Origin: Aphelenchoides besseyi
Taxonomy: Eukaryota > Nematoda > Chromadorea > Rhabditida > Aphelenchoididae
Assembly (NCBI GenBank): GCA_024699855.1
Contig: JAMPIQ010000001.1
Location: 3,534,001-3,598,000, forward strand
Direction: 5' to 3'
Length of the DNA stretch: 64,000 bases
Numbering within the stretch: position 1 is the first letter of the stretch; every line of letters begins with the position of its first letter. Position numbers and translations under genes: made by a program. Below the pieces are notes generated by a model. The model ran no database searches and had not been told where the DNA came from. It saw only the letters and a list, made by a program, of their open reading frames with translations. Shown here piece after piece: positions 22,644 to 38,820 of this stretch.

Positions 22644-25642
22644 CTATTGAAGTAATCGAGCCATTGTTTTGAATTTACGTTCGATCATGTCTATTCGACT
22701 TTCCAGACGCGCACAAAGTTGTTTCAGCTCTCGATTGTCTTTTTTCAGTTGAGTGTTTTGAGTCTTCAGCTGATCGACTTCCCATTTTAGTTCATCGCGT
22801 GTTTGTCCGGCGACCTTAAAAATAAACAAGATAGTGTTGATATACGATTGTTTCTACTTTTTCCAGTTTTGTGACCGTTGACTCGACTAGAAAACTGTCT
22901 AATCGTTGAAGTCTTTGTTGTGCAGACAATTTATAGACCTCAGTCATTCGTTTCTCTACTTCCGGTTCGACCTAAAACTTCTGTAATGAAGTTCGTTGTA
23001 CAGAAGAACCCACATAACGTCGATAATGACGTTGAGCCATACGAGAAAGCTGGGCTAATCGATCCCAACTGAAACAACCAGTTGTAAAAATTGATGCAAA
23101 TCTTAAAGATATCAACTGAAATAAACTTACTTTAGTACTATAGCCTAAATTAAGTCAAATGAATTGAGTTCTTTTAGTTTGCACTTACGTCGCCTTCTTC
23201 TTCGGGCATGTTCATCACATCGACAATGCGATTCAACAGTCTTTCAACTTTGTCAAGCAATTCACCGTAGGGAAAACACAAGACGCCTGAACTTGAATGG
23301 TGCAATGAATATTTTTGATAGTTAAAACAACCTTCGTCCATTGCAGCTCGTAAAATATCGACGGGATTAAGAACATGAACTTGGAGATTTGTAAGTACTT
23401 GAAGCGGACGTTGCAAATGTGGTTCCGCGTTGGCTCGACGCTGACAATCCGTAAGAAGAACGTCCGCTCGATGTATCAAATCGTAATAGCCACTATTCAA
23501 AAGTTGACCACACAGCTCGTCCCAATGACTAAAAACAATAAGATCAAGATTGTATGCTTGTTAACAACTCACGGATGAACTCGACGTAACTCTGCTAATT
23601 CTCGATAGCTGAACATTCCCAGGACTAACTGCAGAGCAATCACTGGCACTTCGCCCATTCCACGAACCGTTCCACTTGCTACTCCTTCAACAATTGGCGA
23701 CATTGTTGATCTGCGGCGTTCCGTTCGATGTTGTTGAGATGCGGTGGTTAGTGTGCTTGCAGTTGAAAGGTCTTCGAATAAGCTGAGATCTGAATCGGGT
23801 GAAAGACGACGGCCATTAGTTAACGGACTCATAATGCGTTGGTTAATCAAATCCGAGATTGGAGAAAACATTCGATCTTCAAGTGATGTTGAATTTGACA
23901 AAGTTTTGGTTGGTAAAGTCTTCGTCGTATTTTGTTGATTTTCCTGTTTCTTTCCATTTTGCTCAATAATCTGTGGTGGAACTTCAATAAATCCATTCAA
24001 CTGCGGAACATCGCTCTCCGGCAAATGGTCAACTGCGTTTTTGGATACTCCGTTTGTCATTGCAGAATTCGTTGTTGATTTGGGTTTATCCTTATCAGAA
24101 GTCGAAGAGATGGATGAAGAAATAGTTGACGTAGCTGATGTCTCCGTCAATGAATTTGTTGTAAAAGTTGAATTTGCAAGAGATGTTGAGGCAAGGAACA
24201 AGTTGTCAGGTGAGTTCGTTTCTGAAGAAGAAACCTCAACTGATGCTGAATCGATTAAAGGCGTAGGAGTTGATGGAACTGCAGGTTCTGCTTTCGCTTG
24301 AAGCGTCGGAGTTTTAACCGTATCGTTAACAGCCGATCCGTTGATTGGTGTCGAAACAGGAGTAGGCGGCGATGGTCGAGTCTGATCGACAATGGGAAGA
24401 TCGGGAGCTCGAGGAACTGAATTGGTCGTTCCATTCAATTGCGCTGGTTGAACTGTAATTTCTTTTTGTTGTGTTTCCATTTTCGAGTCCGATTTTGGTG
24501 TGTTTATAACGCCATTTGATATTGAATGTTCGACTCCATTTACCGGTTGTCCCATTCGAACCAAAAATGAAACGTTCGACGGATCTTCGACTACTTCTTG
24601 TACAACATCTGGTGAGTTCTCTTTTGCTAAATAACTTTTTAATTTGAAGTTATCAAACTCTCTTACGTGAACTTTTGTCAACAATTCTCTTCTTTACAAC
24701 TTTGATTCCACCGTTTCCTACCACGGTTTTTGTGCTCACCAATGTCTTCTTTGGGGTTCCGTCCGGATTCGTGGATTTCACGACACGACGAATTCTTTTT
24801 TTGGGCTAAATTTTCGTGGAATAATGATAATCAATTAAGTCGAAATACCTTGGGAGTTTCCGCACCGTTTTCGATTGGACGGGTTCCAATCACTTTTGTG
24901 GCGGGAAACAACCAAACATCCAAGATCTTTGCTGTATTCGTTGATGAAACGGTTAGCTCATCAGCCAACAAAGACACTTCGGCGTTAGTATCATCGGCAA
25001 CTTCGATACACAAAAATTCAGATGGAACGTCGCCGGTCGCACGCAATCGACGAATAGAATCCTTAGCCGCTGGACGCCAAAGCGAACGATCGATCGGCGT
25101 TGTGGTTGCGTTTTTCAAGCGCAGTCTAAGGCCAAGAGCCGGAGAGTCATCAGTCGATAAGACGTGTCGGCCCTGCAAAGATTTTTTTCAACAGCTGCTG
25201 TTTGTTCCACTTTGACGAGCAGTCAAAACCGCGAAAACAAACGGAAGTCCATGGTCATCTAATTGTGACAGAAGATATCTGACTGACCGCAAAATATTTG
25301 TTTTCAGCTTTGGAAGTTCTCATCAGACATAAATGTCAACTTACTTGAATTAACCCTAACGGTTTTCCATTGAAACAATGAGCCCCGATTGCCACGTTAA
25401 CGTCAGCACATTCGGTGGTCGATACAATGCAAAGTTGAGAGCCAATCCGGCTTACGGTCAAACGAAACGGTGCGCTTGAAAGGTCGGGACATTTCTTGAA
25501 GCGATTAGTTTCAGTTAATAAAAGTGGCTAAAATTACCTCAATTTCACATTCCACGCACTCAAACCGTTCGGACAACGCGCTTAACAAATCGGGTAGAAG
25601 ATCGTGTAGCCGAGCGCCGGCAACTGAATTCGATTGTGGCAT
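22644..25642 (-). CDS. FBXO28-like F-box protein with long N-terminal extension
   Basis: Probable SCF ubiquitin-ligase substrate receptor. The F-box-like segment PVIALQLVLGMFSYRELAELRRVH is followed by LNSGYYDLIHRADVLLTDC, LQVHVLNPVDILRAAMDEG, VLCFPYGELLDKVERLLNRIVDVM and a C-terminal coiled coil (DELKWEVDQLKTQNTQLKK...CARLESRIDMIERKF), which is the FBXO28 order. Upstream in the same frame is an unusual extension: about 170 residues of folded-looking sequence from MPQSNSVAGARLHDLL, a basic PKKRIRRVVKSTNPDG stretch that could be a nuclear signal, and more than 250 residues rich in Ser, Thr, Pro and Asn. The junction between the basic stretch and the Ser/Thr region uses GTAAGA and TTATTTAG in frame. 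The ATG at 25642 is likely but an upstream exon is possible, because the frame is open to an acceptor before it. Confidence 0.75.
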
Positions 25643-26357
25643 CGTAGGCCTCAACGCCTCACGAATGCGATTGAAAAAACGAACGCCTGTAATTTTTAAT
25701 ACACACGACTCGCTCGGTCACCCAACACAGCGACACTGACCAGAAGTCAAGGAGATGGATCAGTTGCCGTACCTCTTTGACGCAGTTGGTCCGCCGGAGA
25801 GGTTGTCGTCTAATTAAAGCGGATAGTTTGTGGACGAAGCGAAACAGAGCGCGGTCTGATCAAGCGGGTGGAGGAGCGGATGTGTGTGGATAGACGGAGC
25901 CAGAGGATATCCGAAGAAAAGCGGCTGAACCGGCCGAAAGTTTGTCTCTCGAAACGGAGGCGGACGATGGCCGGCCGCTGAGTCAAAAATCTTGTCGCTT
26001 TTTCTTCCAATTGCTCCGTTGCGCCACTTGACCACACCTTCAGCAGCTGAATTCCGACGCTTCTACGAACATTATTTCCGTTCTATGCACATCTTTTAAT
26101 TTGCCTTATTTTTCACAACGATAACTACGACCTTTGACTCAAAAGGTCGATGACTCCAATCAATTCGGGTCGAACGGGCGAAAGGCTCAGTGGTTCGATC
26201 AAGAGCGGAAATGAGCTGCCAACCCTCTAGTTTTTTGCCGCTCATCGCCAAGATTCATGGCCCTAAAAAACGAAGCAACGAGCATGAACTTGTCCTTTCG
26301 GCTAAAGTTTATGACGCACAAGAAAAGTGAACAATCGGCAAGAAAAAAGCGATTTGT
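25643..26357. promoter_or_regulatory. Region between FBXO28-like and GCDH genes
   Basis: It holds the 5' flank of the FBXO28-like gene (acceptor-like ATTACAG near 25687, G+C-rich stretch 25790-26030) and the 3' flank of GCDH. The overlapping minus-strand frames at 25810-26037 have no family resemblance. No tRNA fold could be supported around the GGTTCGATC at 26191. Confidence 0.45.
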
Positions 26358-31470
<5,113 letters not shown>

Positions 31471-31876
31471 TTCTTATTTCAAACTGTTCGACTAAAACAC
31501 GAGGAACCACCACTCCAAACTTATCGTCGAGTGTCCAATGATCACCGGGTTCGTATTTTCTGTTTTCTTTCTATCGGAGCGCGTGCTTGTTTTTGTGTGT
31601 TCTTAGATCAGATGTGACGATAAGCTCATGAAATGGTGTGTTCTAATGTAATGAGTGAGTTAGCATAAAACCAACAAACATCACTACTTGGCCACAAAAT
31701 ACGCATATTCATAAGGCAAACCAAAAGCTGTGGCCTTCTGTTTGCTGGAGAGAATTTTTCGTCAAAATTGAATGAATTGATTTTGGACGTGTCAATCGAG
31801 GGCTCGACCGCTGGCGGTCAATTTGCATGTCTGAAATCGCTGGTTTATGTTGAACAGTTAAATTTATTGAGACGAG
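31471..31876. promoter_or_regulatory. Divergent intergenic region GCDH / FAM91A1
   Basis: The flanking genes are divergent, so promoters for both should lie in these 406 bases. No conserved protein segment was seen. Short frames on both strands appear to be chance. Confidence 0.5.
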
Positions 31877-34800
31877 ATGTCCGGAGAGGAAATCGAACAG
31901 TTTATCGTCGACAATGTTTGTTGGTCCGATCTTCCACATCATGTTCAAGCGATCTTGGGGAACTCGGCACGTGAATACGACAAACTGGTCCTCGAATTCT
32001 CAGTCAAAAATCAGCTACGACACAAAGGAAATATCGGTAAGTGCTTGGAGATTTTAACTCGAATTGTTTTTTAGTTCGAAATGTGAAGAAGAACGCTGAG
32101 GAATATTACGAACTTGTGCTCAAGTACTCCATTAACAACCTGCTCTTGTATCCGTATCATTTGGCTGATGTTTTCGTTTGTGGTCTGCGCATCACACCCT
32201 TCGAGTTCTACCACACGATGATTCAGGTTTTCATTTTTGGTTTCTTTTGATTATCGATTGTTTTAGAACATAATGAAAGAGGAGAAGAGTTACGATTCGT
32301 TGCCGAACTTCACGGCTGCTGATGCGCTTCGATTGCTTGGAATCGGTCGGAATCAATATATCGAAATGATGAATCAAAGTCGTTCGTATCGGAAGTTGTT
32401 TCGTCGCAAAACTCTTCAAGAACTTTTGCCACAACAACCAGTCGAAATTGCTATTGAGCCCTGGTATTTCATGAAAGTAGTTTGAAGTGCTTGATTTTGC
32501 ATTTTAGGTGGATGCTAAGACACGGTTGTATTTTGGAAACAGACGTTAAGGTAACATCCTACTGCAGCGTACTAATCGTATATATTTTAAGAGTTTGGCA
32601 TTGCAAGAAAAGGAAATTTTGGATCGACTGCTTGAAGGGTTTCCGCTGCTTTGCGGTTTGCTCGAAAAGCAGTCCGTTTGTTCGCTCTATAATCGTGGTC
32701 TCGTGTACTTGGAAGTATGTTTGAGTTTGTCATTTGTTCTTAAAAGCTATTTCGTAGGTGCCAGTCAGTGATGAGGATTATGTTTATGGTAAACTCTTTA
32801 ATCCAATATGCATCTGATTTGTAATTTAGTTCCCACTCTTGAGAACTTTGTAATGAATCGAGTGAACAGCGATTATCTCGAAAATTTATTGTACAAAATT
32901 TTCGTGACCATCGATGGTCAAATGTCTGTTAAAGAGGTTAGCTGGAGCAGTCACTTTGAAACATTGTTTCTTTCAGTTGTCTGATGTGATTGGGGTGAGC
33001 ATCGAGTTGGTCAAGAATGCGATTTCTGTTTTCTGTCGCTTGGGATTTGCGAAGAAACGAAATACGGGACTTGAGAACGTGACTTTAAATCCGTCGTGGC
33101 AAAACATGTCGACGAGTCGATCGATGGGCAGTTCACTTCTTGACGAATCGGTTTTTCTGTCCGAATCCTTTGCCGAACTTTCTTCCTCGTTGACTAACAC
33201 GACAATGACTGAAGACGACGAGTTTGTTTCCAACGACTTGAGTTCTTCAATGATGGAAGAATCGATTAGTGGCACAATCACTTCTCCGACTTCTTCCTTA
33301 AACATACCTCTTATTGATGCTGCGCAAAAGAGAATCGCGTTTGTCCTGGACTCATCGCTTTCCGCCATTCTGATGCTCGGCAACTTGTCACCAGTGAGTT
33401 TTTGTGTTCAATCGAAATTGAATCGTTTCCTTTAGACACTAAAACGACATGCGGTCACTTTATTTGAGGTTTGTAAATCGAAACTTTCTATTGATTTGTG
33501 TGTTTAAAGGTTGGCAAGTTGAGTGATGAAGCCGTTGGAAATTTTATCGAAGAACTTGCAAAAGTTAATTTCTTTGCTGAAGGTGAAGTTCAACGATACT
33601 CTGAGCACGCAAAAACACTTCTACATACTTTAAAGACGATTAGAACTTTGGGTGAAATCGATTTGATACGTGGTGAGAGTCTTTTGAATTTGGACGAACG
33701 TGCTCGACAGCGAATGATCCAAAAATCTTACAGGTTGATACTCAAGTTTAACACAATTAAAGATCACGATTTAGGTTGTTACTTTCGATGACACCGATTT
33801 CTTCTGAAGCCTGTGCTTTCTCTCAAGTAATCATTCCACACATTGGTTGTCCTGTTGTTGAAGTAAGTTCCCTATCGATTTTGTTTTGCACACTTACCGT
33901 AGATGGCATCGCCGTGGTTTCGGTTGTATGTGTACAATTTGATCAAAAATGGACCCACTTCTCTTTACATAAGCTTAGGCACTTGTTTACGCACTTTACC
34001 GAAACAACTCAAAGCAAAGCGTTTGATTACAACGAGTGGAAACCACGAGCCGATTGTTTTGCTTGCTGACAGTTCGTTGGTGCAATTGAGTGAAAATTTG
34101 CTTAGCTCTTCAATTTTTGTTCAGGTTTCTCATGAGTTGAAAGCAAATGACATACGATGCTGTTGTAGGAATACAGTGACATAATTGATGGCAGTGAAAT
34201 GTGCAACATTCCATTTCCGTTTCAAGATACCGACGAAGAATTGAAAGATAAACGGCACTTATCTAATCATCCAGCAGTTGCACGATTACGATCTGAACTT
34301 AATTTGGACTTATTGTGTGGATATGTGACTTTGTTGAAAATGCGGAAATCGACTAATGACAGCTCAACAAATGAATCAGACAAGGAACTCAACTCGGATA
34401 GTGAACAACAAGATGCAACAAATGAGAGTGATTTGAATGACAACTTCGCATCCGGATTTCCAGTCAATCTGTCCTCTACGGTAGTCAAAGATCCACGGTA
34501 AGATTTGTGTTTAGTCGTCTAAAAAAAGGAACTTGTATTTCAGGAAGGTTCGTTCTTCCAAAGTTCGATTAGAGAAAAACGAATCGTTTGATGATTACGT
34601 TGTCTTCAATTGTGTGTTTGGTGTTGCGCTCTTTGACGAATGGTTGAATCAAGAGATCTGTCGACGAATCGTTTCTAACGATCTGTTTTCTCCAACAAAG
34701 TGAGTTCTCATATTTGAAAGCTTTGATTATGCTTGTTGATTTCAGTTTGGAAAACAACTTTTTTGCCATGCGTAACATTGTTGACTCCGTGAAGGAGTTC

Positions 34801-34972
34801 GTTGGCAAGAATCGGGATCCGAATTACACGGCATGTGTTTGAAGGTCGTCTAACCGTAAATGTTTGTTTTCAGAATCCATTCGGTAAAATGGACGCAAAC
34901 TTTGTTCCCCTTCCAACGAGTACCGTGTTGTTTGATTCGTCGTCAAAAACCGTATACTCGTTAAAATCATAA
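31877..34972 (+). CDS. FAM91A1 homologue (TBC1D23/WDR11-complex adaptor)
   Basis: Cytosolic protein of the trans-Golgi that binds TBC1D23 and the WDR11 complex during capture of endosome-derived vesicles. The match to the family runs along its length: [169 protein letters not shown], and the C-terminal domain with [13 protein letters not shown] and [12 protein letters not shown]. The tail is [13 protein letters not shown]...YSLKS. A Ser/Thr/Glu-rich insertion (about 33110-33300) sits where the human protein also has a variable acidic stretch. About 17 exons. AATAAA at 35039-35044 and an acceptor at 35144 link it to the next gene. Confidence 0.93.
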
Positions 34973-35038
34973 AGTTACGCATTTATTGGTACTCTCTTCT
35001 TCACTTTCAAACGCTCAATCACTTGTTCTAGTCACTTC

Positions 35039-35044
35039 AATAAA
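35039..35044 (+). terminator. Poly(A) signal of FAM91A1, operon-internal
   Basis: AATAAA 67 bases after the FAM91A1 stop and about 100 bases before the GTTTTAG acceptor-like site ending at 35144, which precedes the SLC35F5-like ATG at 35162. Confidence 0.6.
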
Positions 35045-35161
35045 CTTCTTTCCAAATCAATCAACTTTGTGCAATTTACGGGTTAGATTTCCCGATTTCA
35101 AATCTACTTACACTGTCAATTGGTTGTTTAAGCTTCGTTTTAGGGTAAATGGCCATCAACA

Positions 35162-36738
35162 ATGATTGAAAAAAGAATCCTCGGCATTTTATTGCTTCTG
35201 GTTGTGAATATCGTTTGGGTAGCTAGTGCTGAAGTTTCCAAGGTGCTCATCGATTATATCTACCATTGATAATATCAGAACTTTCAGTATCTCTTTTCGG
35301 ATTTACATTTCCAACGACCGTTCTTTATTACTTACATCAAGTCGTGTTTGTTTTCAATTTTTCTGCTTCGATACGTTCTCTGTGGTCCACAGGCTGTCGA
35401 ATTGAAGGATGAGGTAAATGGCTGCTAAAATTTGAGATAAATTAGTTCATTGCAGGACGCAAAATACGACAAGCTAGAGTTGAATACACAAAGTGACTGT
35501 GAGTCCTCGTACGAAGATGAAAGTTTGGTGAGTTTGTTTGTTTGGCTTTTAACTTCTTCGTAGACTACTGCCGAGTTTGAACCCGTTCACTTTCCATCGG
35601 ACATTGATTCAGAAATCGATTCACAGCTTCCAAGCTCGACCGAACCGAAACCCAAAAAACGAAAAATTCGCTTTTCACTTGTTCGCGAAGTTCGTTCATT
35701 TCCAGCGAGAATAGCAACTGAGGCCCGAGCTGCACGATTGCCATACAAACCGCAGACGATTGAATGCGACTTCAAGATGTCGCCGGTTATTCGTTACACG
35801 CTGTATTTTGCGCCTTTGGTGAGTCAGTTTTGACTTTAACACCATTGTTGACTTGTTTAGTGGGTTCTGAGTAGTGTAACTTATCAAGCAGCGTTAGTTT
35901 ACTCATCAGTCTCAACGGTCAATTTAATCTCCGCATCGTCGTCTCTGTTCGTTCTTGTTTTTGGTGCCCTGCTCAGTTCGCATTCTGCTGATCGATTTTC
36001 GTGGACTAAACTTCTTCTCGTTCTGATCAATCTGAGCGGTGTTGCTATCGTTTCTCAGTTTTCCACTTCGATTATTGGAGCGGGATTATCATTTGTATCG
36101 GCAATGATCTACGCCATCTACTTGGTTGTCTTTTCGGTGATGAGCAGGCGAACGGGAAGCGTGGACATGAATCTGATGTTCGGTAAGAACGTTGATACAA
36201 ACTGATCTAAAGCTGGAATTCAGGAGTCATTGGTTTATTTTCGTTTGTTGTTTGCACTCCACTTCTAGTGATCGTGCATCACACAGGACTGGAACCCCAA
36301 CTACCACTGCCTTCCAATCAGGAGATCATGTTGATAATATTGAACAGTTTAATTGGTAGCATATTTTCCGATTATCTTTGGTTGTATGCCACATTGCTAA
36401 CCAATGGATTAGTTGCATCAATTTCGCTCACTTTGACCATTCCACTCAGCATGATCGCTGATGTCGTTGTGAATGGTCAGTTGCCCGATCTAGCAGAAAT
36501 GCTCAGTGCGATCCCGATTATGACCGTAAGTCTTATAACTTCTCAGTTTAATTGATTCCTTTTAAAGTCTTTTGTTGCTGCTACAATGATCTCAAATTCA
36601 AAAAAGTCCGCGTCGAATGATTTGGCTAAAATAGGATTCAAATTGGTTTCATCGAAGAAACGAGCGCATCACGTTGCGTTCAGCAGCGGACCGGAGAACA
36701 CGAAACTGATGACCGATCAAGACGATTTGGAAATCTAA
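35162..36738 (+). CDS. SLC35F5-type drug/metabolite transporter superfamily protein
   Basis: Ten-segment membrane transporter of the SLC35F branch (substrate not settled in this family). The first segment is GILLLLVVNIVWVASAEVSK. The second, FFITYIKSCLFSIFLLRYVL, is followed by a long cytosolic loop with acidic sequence and PKPKKRKIRFSLVREVRSFP. The paired DMT segments follow: RYTLYFAPLWVLSSVTYQAALVYSSVSTVNLISASSSLFV, LLLVLINLSGVAIVSQF, ISAMIYAIYLVVFSVMSRR, MLFGVIGLFSFVVC-like sequence, and SDYLWLYATLLTNGLVASISLTLTIPLSMIADVV. The C-terminus is cytosolic and ends DDLEI. Seven or more exons. The TTTTAG site 18 bases before the ATG and close spacing to FAM91A1 indicate a downstream operon gene. 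Confidence 0.88.
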
Positions 36739-37083
36739 CTGTCTGTACTTAACGTAACTTCTAACTTCTTGTGTTTCCTGGGATATTTCTATCGGTTTTG
36801 GCTTTACTTCAACAATGTCCTTACGGGTTTTATATCGATTTAAATAGCAATTCCTTACTGTAAGATACGTGCAATGAATAAACGGCATTTGAGCACAATT
36901 TTATTTCCAATACGAATCAATAACAAGGACACTCGATTTAACCTATTAACTCGACGAAAACTGTTTCATGACGTGGAGAGTGCACGGACCAAAAATTTCC
37001 TCCGATTTCACCTCCTTCAGACTTCCGTCCGACCTAAACCAGAATTACGCAAACAACCCAGATCCAAATACAGAAGCAAGAGT
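36739..37083. other. Convergent 3' flanks
   Basis: AATAAA at 36877-36882 probably ends the SLC35F5-like transcript. The rest is the 3' flank of the minus-strand gene at 37084. No coding segment is supported. Confidence 0.5.
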
Positions 37084-37903
37084 TTATTTACCACGATTCT
37101 CTTCGGACTGAGTAGTTTTGACGGTCAGCTGCTTTTTCTTTTCATCTACCAAAAAATATCGATCGATTACTCCGGCTATAGTCAGTTTGAAATAACTAAC
37201 CTTTATCCTTCTTCGAACGCTTCAAATCTTCGTCCACATCAACGTCCGACTTCTCCTTTTCCGAAACCTTGCCCTTGTCACGCAATGTCAACAGGACTCT
37301 GATCAAGCACAAACATCGATTTAACAATTGAAACTTACGTCTTTTCGATTTTTAGCTTCTAAAACCAAAAGCTTTGAAATGACTTTAATTTGTTGACTCA
37401 CGTTTTCTTCCGGTGCTTTCTCGACCTCCTTTTTGATTGCCGGTTTTGCGGTGTTCGTCGGTGGAGTTGCAATTTCTTCTTTTGGTTGAGGACTGCGCGG
37501 GTCGACGACTGGAATCGGCGGATTAGGAACCACCGTTTCCTTGGCCTAAAATCAAGTTGCTTTAACTTGCACAACACCATCGATTTACCTCTACGGTTTT
37601 GAGTCGACCCGTTACAACACCGCAAGAAGCCTCCTAAAGATGGATGACATTATGAGGTCGAAGAGAAAGAAACTCATCTCTTTGCGCGGAGTGTTCGGAT
37701 CGCCCATTCCCGCTTTTATTTGCGACACATTCGTTGTCGTGTCTCCTGAACATCGAATTCACTTTCTTTCTTCGACTGTTACCTTTGAACTCGGTTTTGA
37801 TTGCGACCGTTTGCGGGTTTCCTTGTTTTTGACGTTTGATGCAGAAGACGGACGGAAGAAGGAGCAGAAGCGGCGCGGATCCGGCAATCAACGTAAAGAT
37901 CAT
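37084..37903 (-). CDS. Lysine-rich single-pass membrane protein, unknown
   Basis: I do not recognise a named family. The model is MIFTLIAGSAPLLLLLPSVF (membrane segment or signal anchor at the very N-terminus), then CIKRQKQGNPQTV, a donor GTGAAT after RRKK, EASCGVVTGRLKTVEAKETV, a proline-rich NPPIPVVDPRSPQPKEEIAT region, KPAIKKEVEKAPEEN, VLLTLRDKGKVSEKEKSDVD and a charged tail ending QSEENRGK. Six exons with phases that fit; total about 165 residues. All downstream exons lack methionine, which is why the start must be the hydrophobic exon. Topology would be a short lumenal end with a long Lys/Glu-rich cytosolic tail. The first donor is the weakest junction. Confidence 0.6.
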
Positions 37904-38820
37904 CGCGGCTCCCAAGTCCCGACTTATGCGATCGGCTTCTGAGCGAACGAAATGAAGTTCGTGTGTGATTTTTGTAATTTGCATTTCTTTTTCGATTTAC
38001 GTCATTTGTGAGAATGCAAATTGTGACCGAAAAGCGTGAATTATGAGACGTTGTGCGAAAATCCGAAAGACGAAAACCAGTTGCGATTCGCGCACGATTC
38101 TCTTTCTCTCTTCGAAGTCGTCGTCTACGGTACAGCCATCACGGAGATCGAGGACGGATTTCCCTTTTGCGCCTGCGCAAAGTGGAATTTTCGATTTGCG
38201 GCGTAAATCGACGAAAAGGAGGGACATTTCAACCGACCTTGTTTCTTCCATTGAAAGTATGTCGGTAAAAATGTGAGCGGCCTTTCGCTGTCTTTTTTGA
38301 ATAGGGGGGTCTTGTGCAAAATAACGACAACGAGTGATGTGAGCGACGATCGAAGAAGGAAAACGTTCGCGCGCGACTGTCTTCTCTGGCGCAGTTCGAC
38401 TTTTTTTTTGCCGTTCCACAAAAAAATCGCCTCTTTCCGTTTTTGATCCCCTCCCCGCTTCGTTCGTGTCCTTATTTCAGTAGAACTTTCGTTCCAATTC
38501 ACGTGCAGATTTTCGCCCACATTGTGCGATTAGCGCGAAACACATTTTGCGCTCAATATTAAACGTTGCATCCGATCGAACGTGTCGATTATTCAAACTT
38601 TTTCGGGTCGCATCGTTCGTCGGATTACTTCACGTTCACGAGGCGGATGAACATCCGTGAGGTACAAAGAATAGAGGTGTTATTGCGAAGGACGTGTTTT
38701 GGTCGTCCGCGATTGCCCTGACCCACTTGCGCACATTTTTCATTTCACGATTTCTCTTATCCACTCTCTTATTTTCATCAACAGTCGAACTCAACAGAAT
38801 TTTCAGGTACGCTCCTTTGA
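37904..38820. promoter_or_regulatory. 5' region of the nuclear receptor gene
   Basis: Over 900 bases between divergent genes, with many TCG/CGA-rich blocks. Long plus and minus open frames (38125-38520 minus, 131 codons) have skewed composition and no motif. It probably contains the receptor's promoter and 5' leader; an acceptor-like TTTTCAG precedes the ATG by a few bases (near 38808). Confidence 0.5.

Noticed and set aside
25400..25642. Resemblance of the FBXO28-like N-terminus (CPDLSSAPFRL) to the C11orf54 ester hydrolase family
   Set aside because: The likeness ends after about 35 residues and the metal-binding part of that family does not follow.
26140..26260. Possible tRNA B-box around GGTTCGATC
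   Set aside because: No matching A-box, acceptor stem or anticodon arm could be folded around it.
38125..38520. 131-codon minus-strand open frame
   Set aside because: Falls in the upstream region of the nuclear receptor, with biased Arg/Lys/Ser composition and no motif; other frames are equally open.
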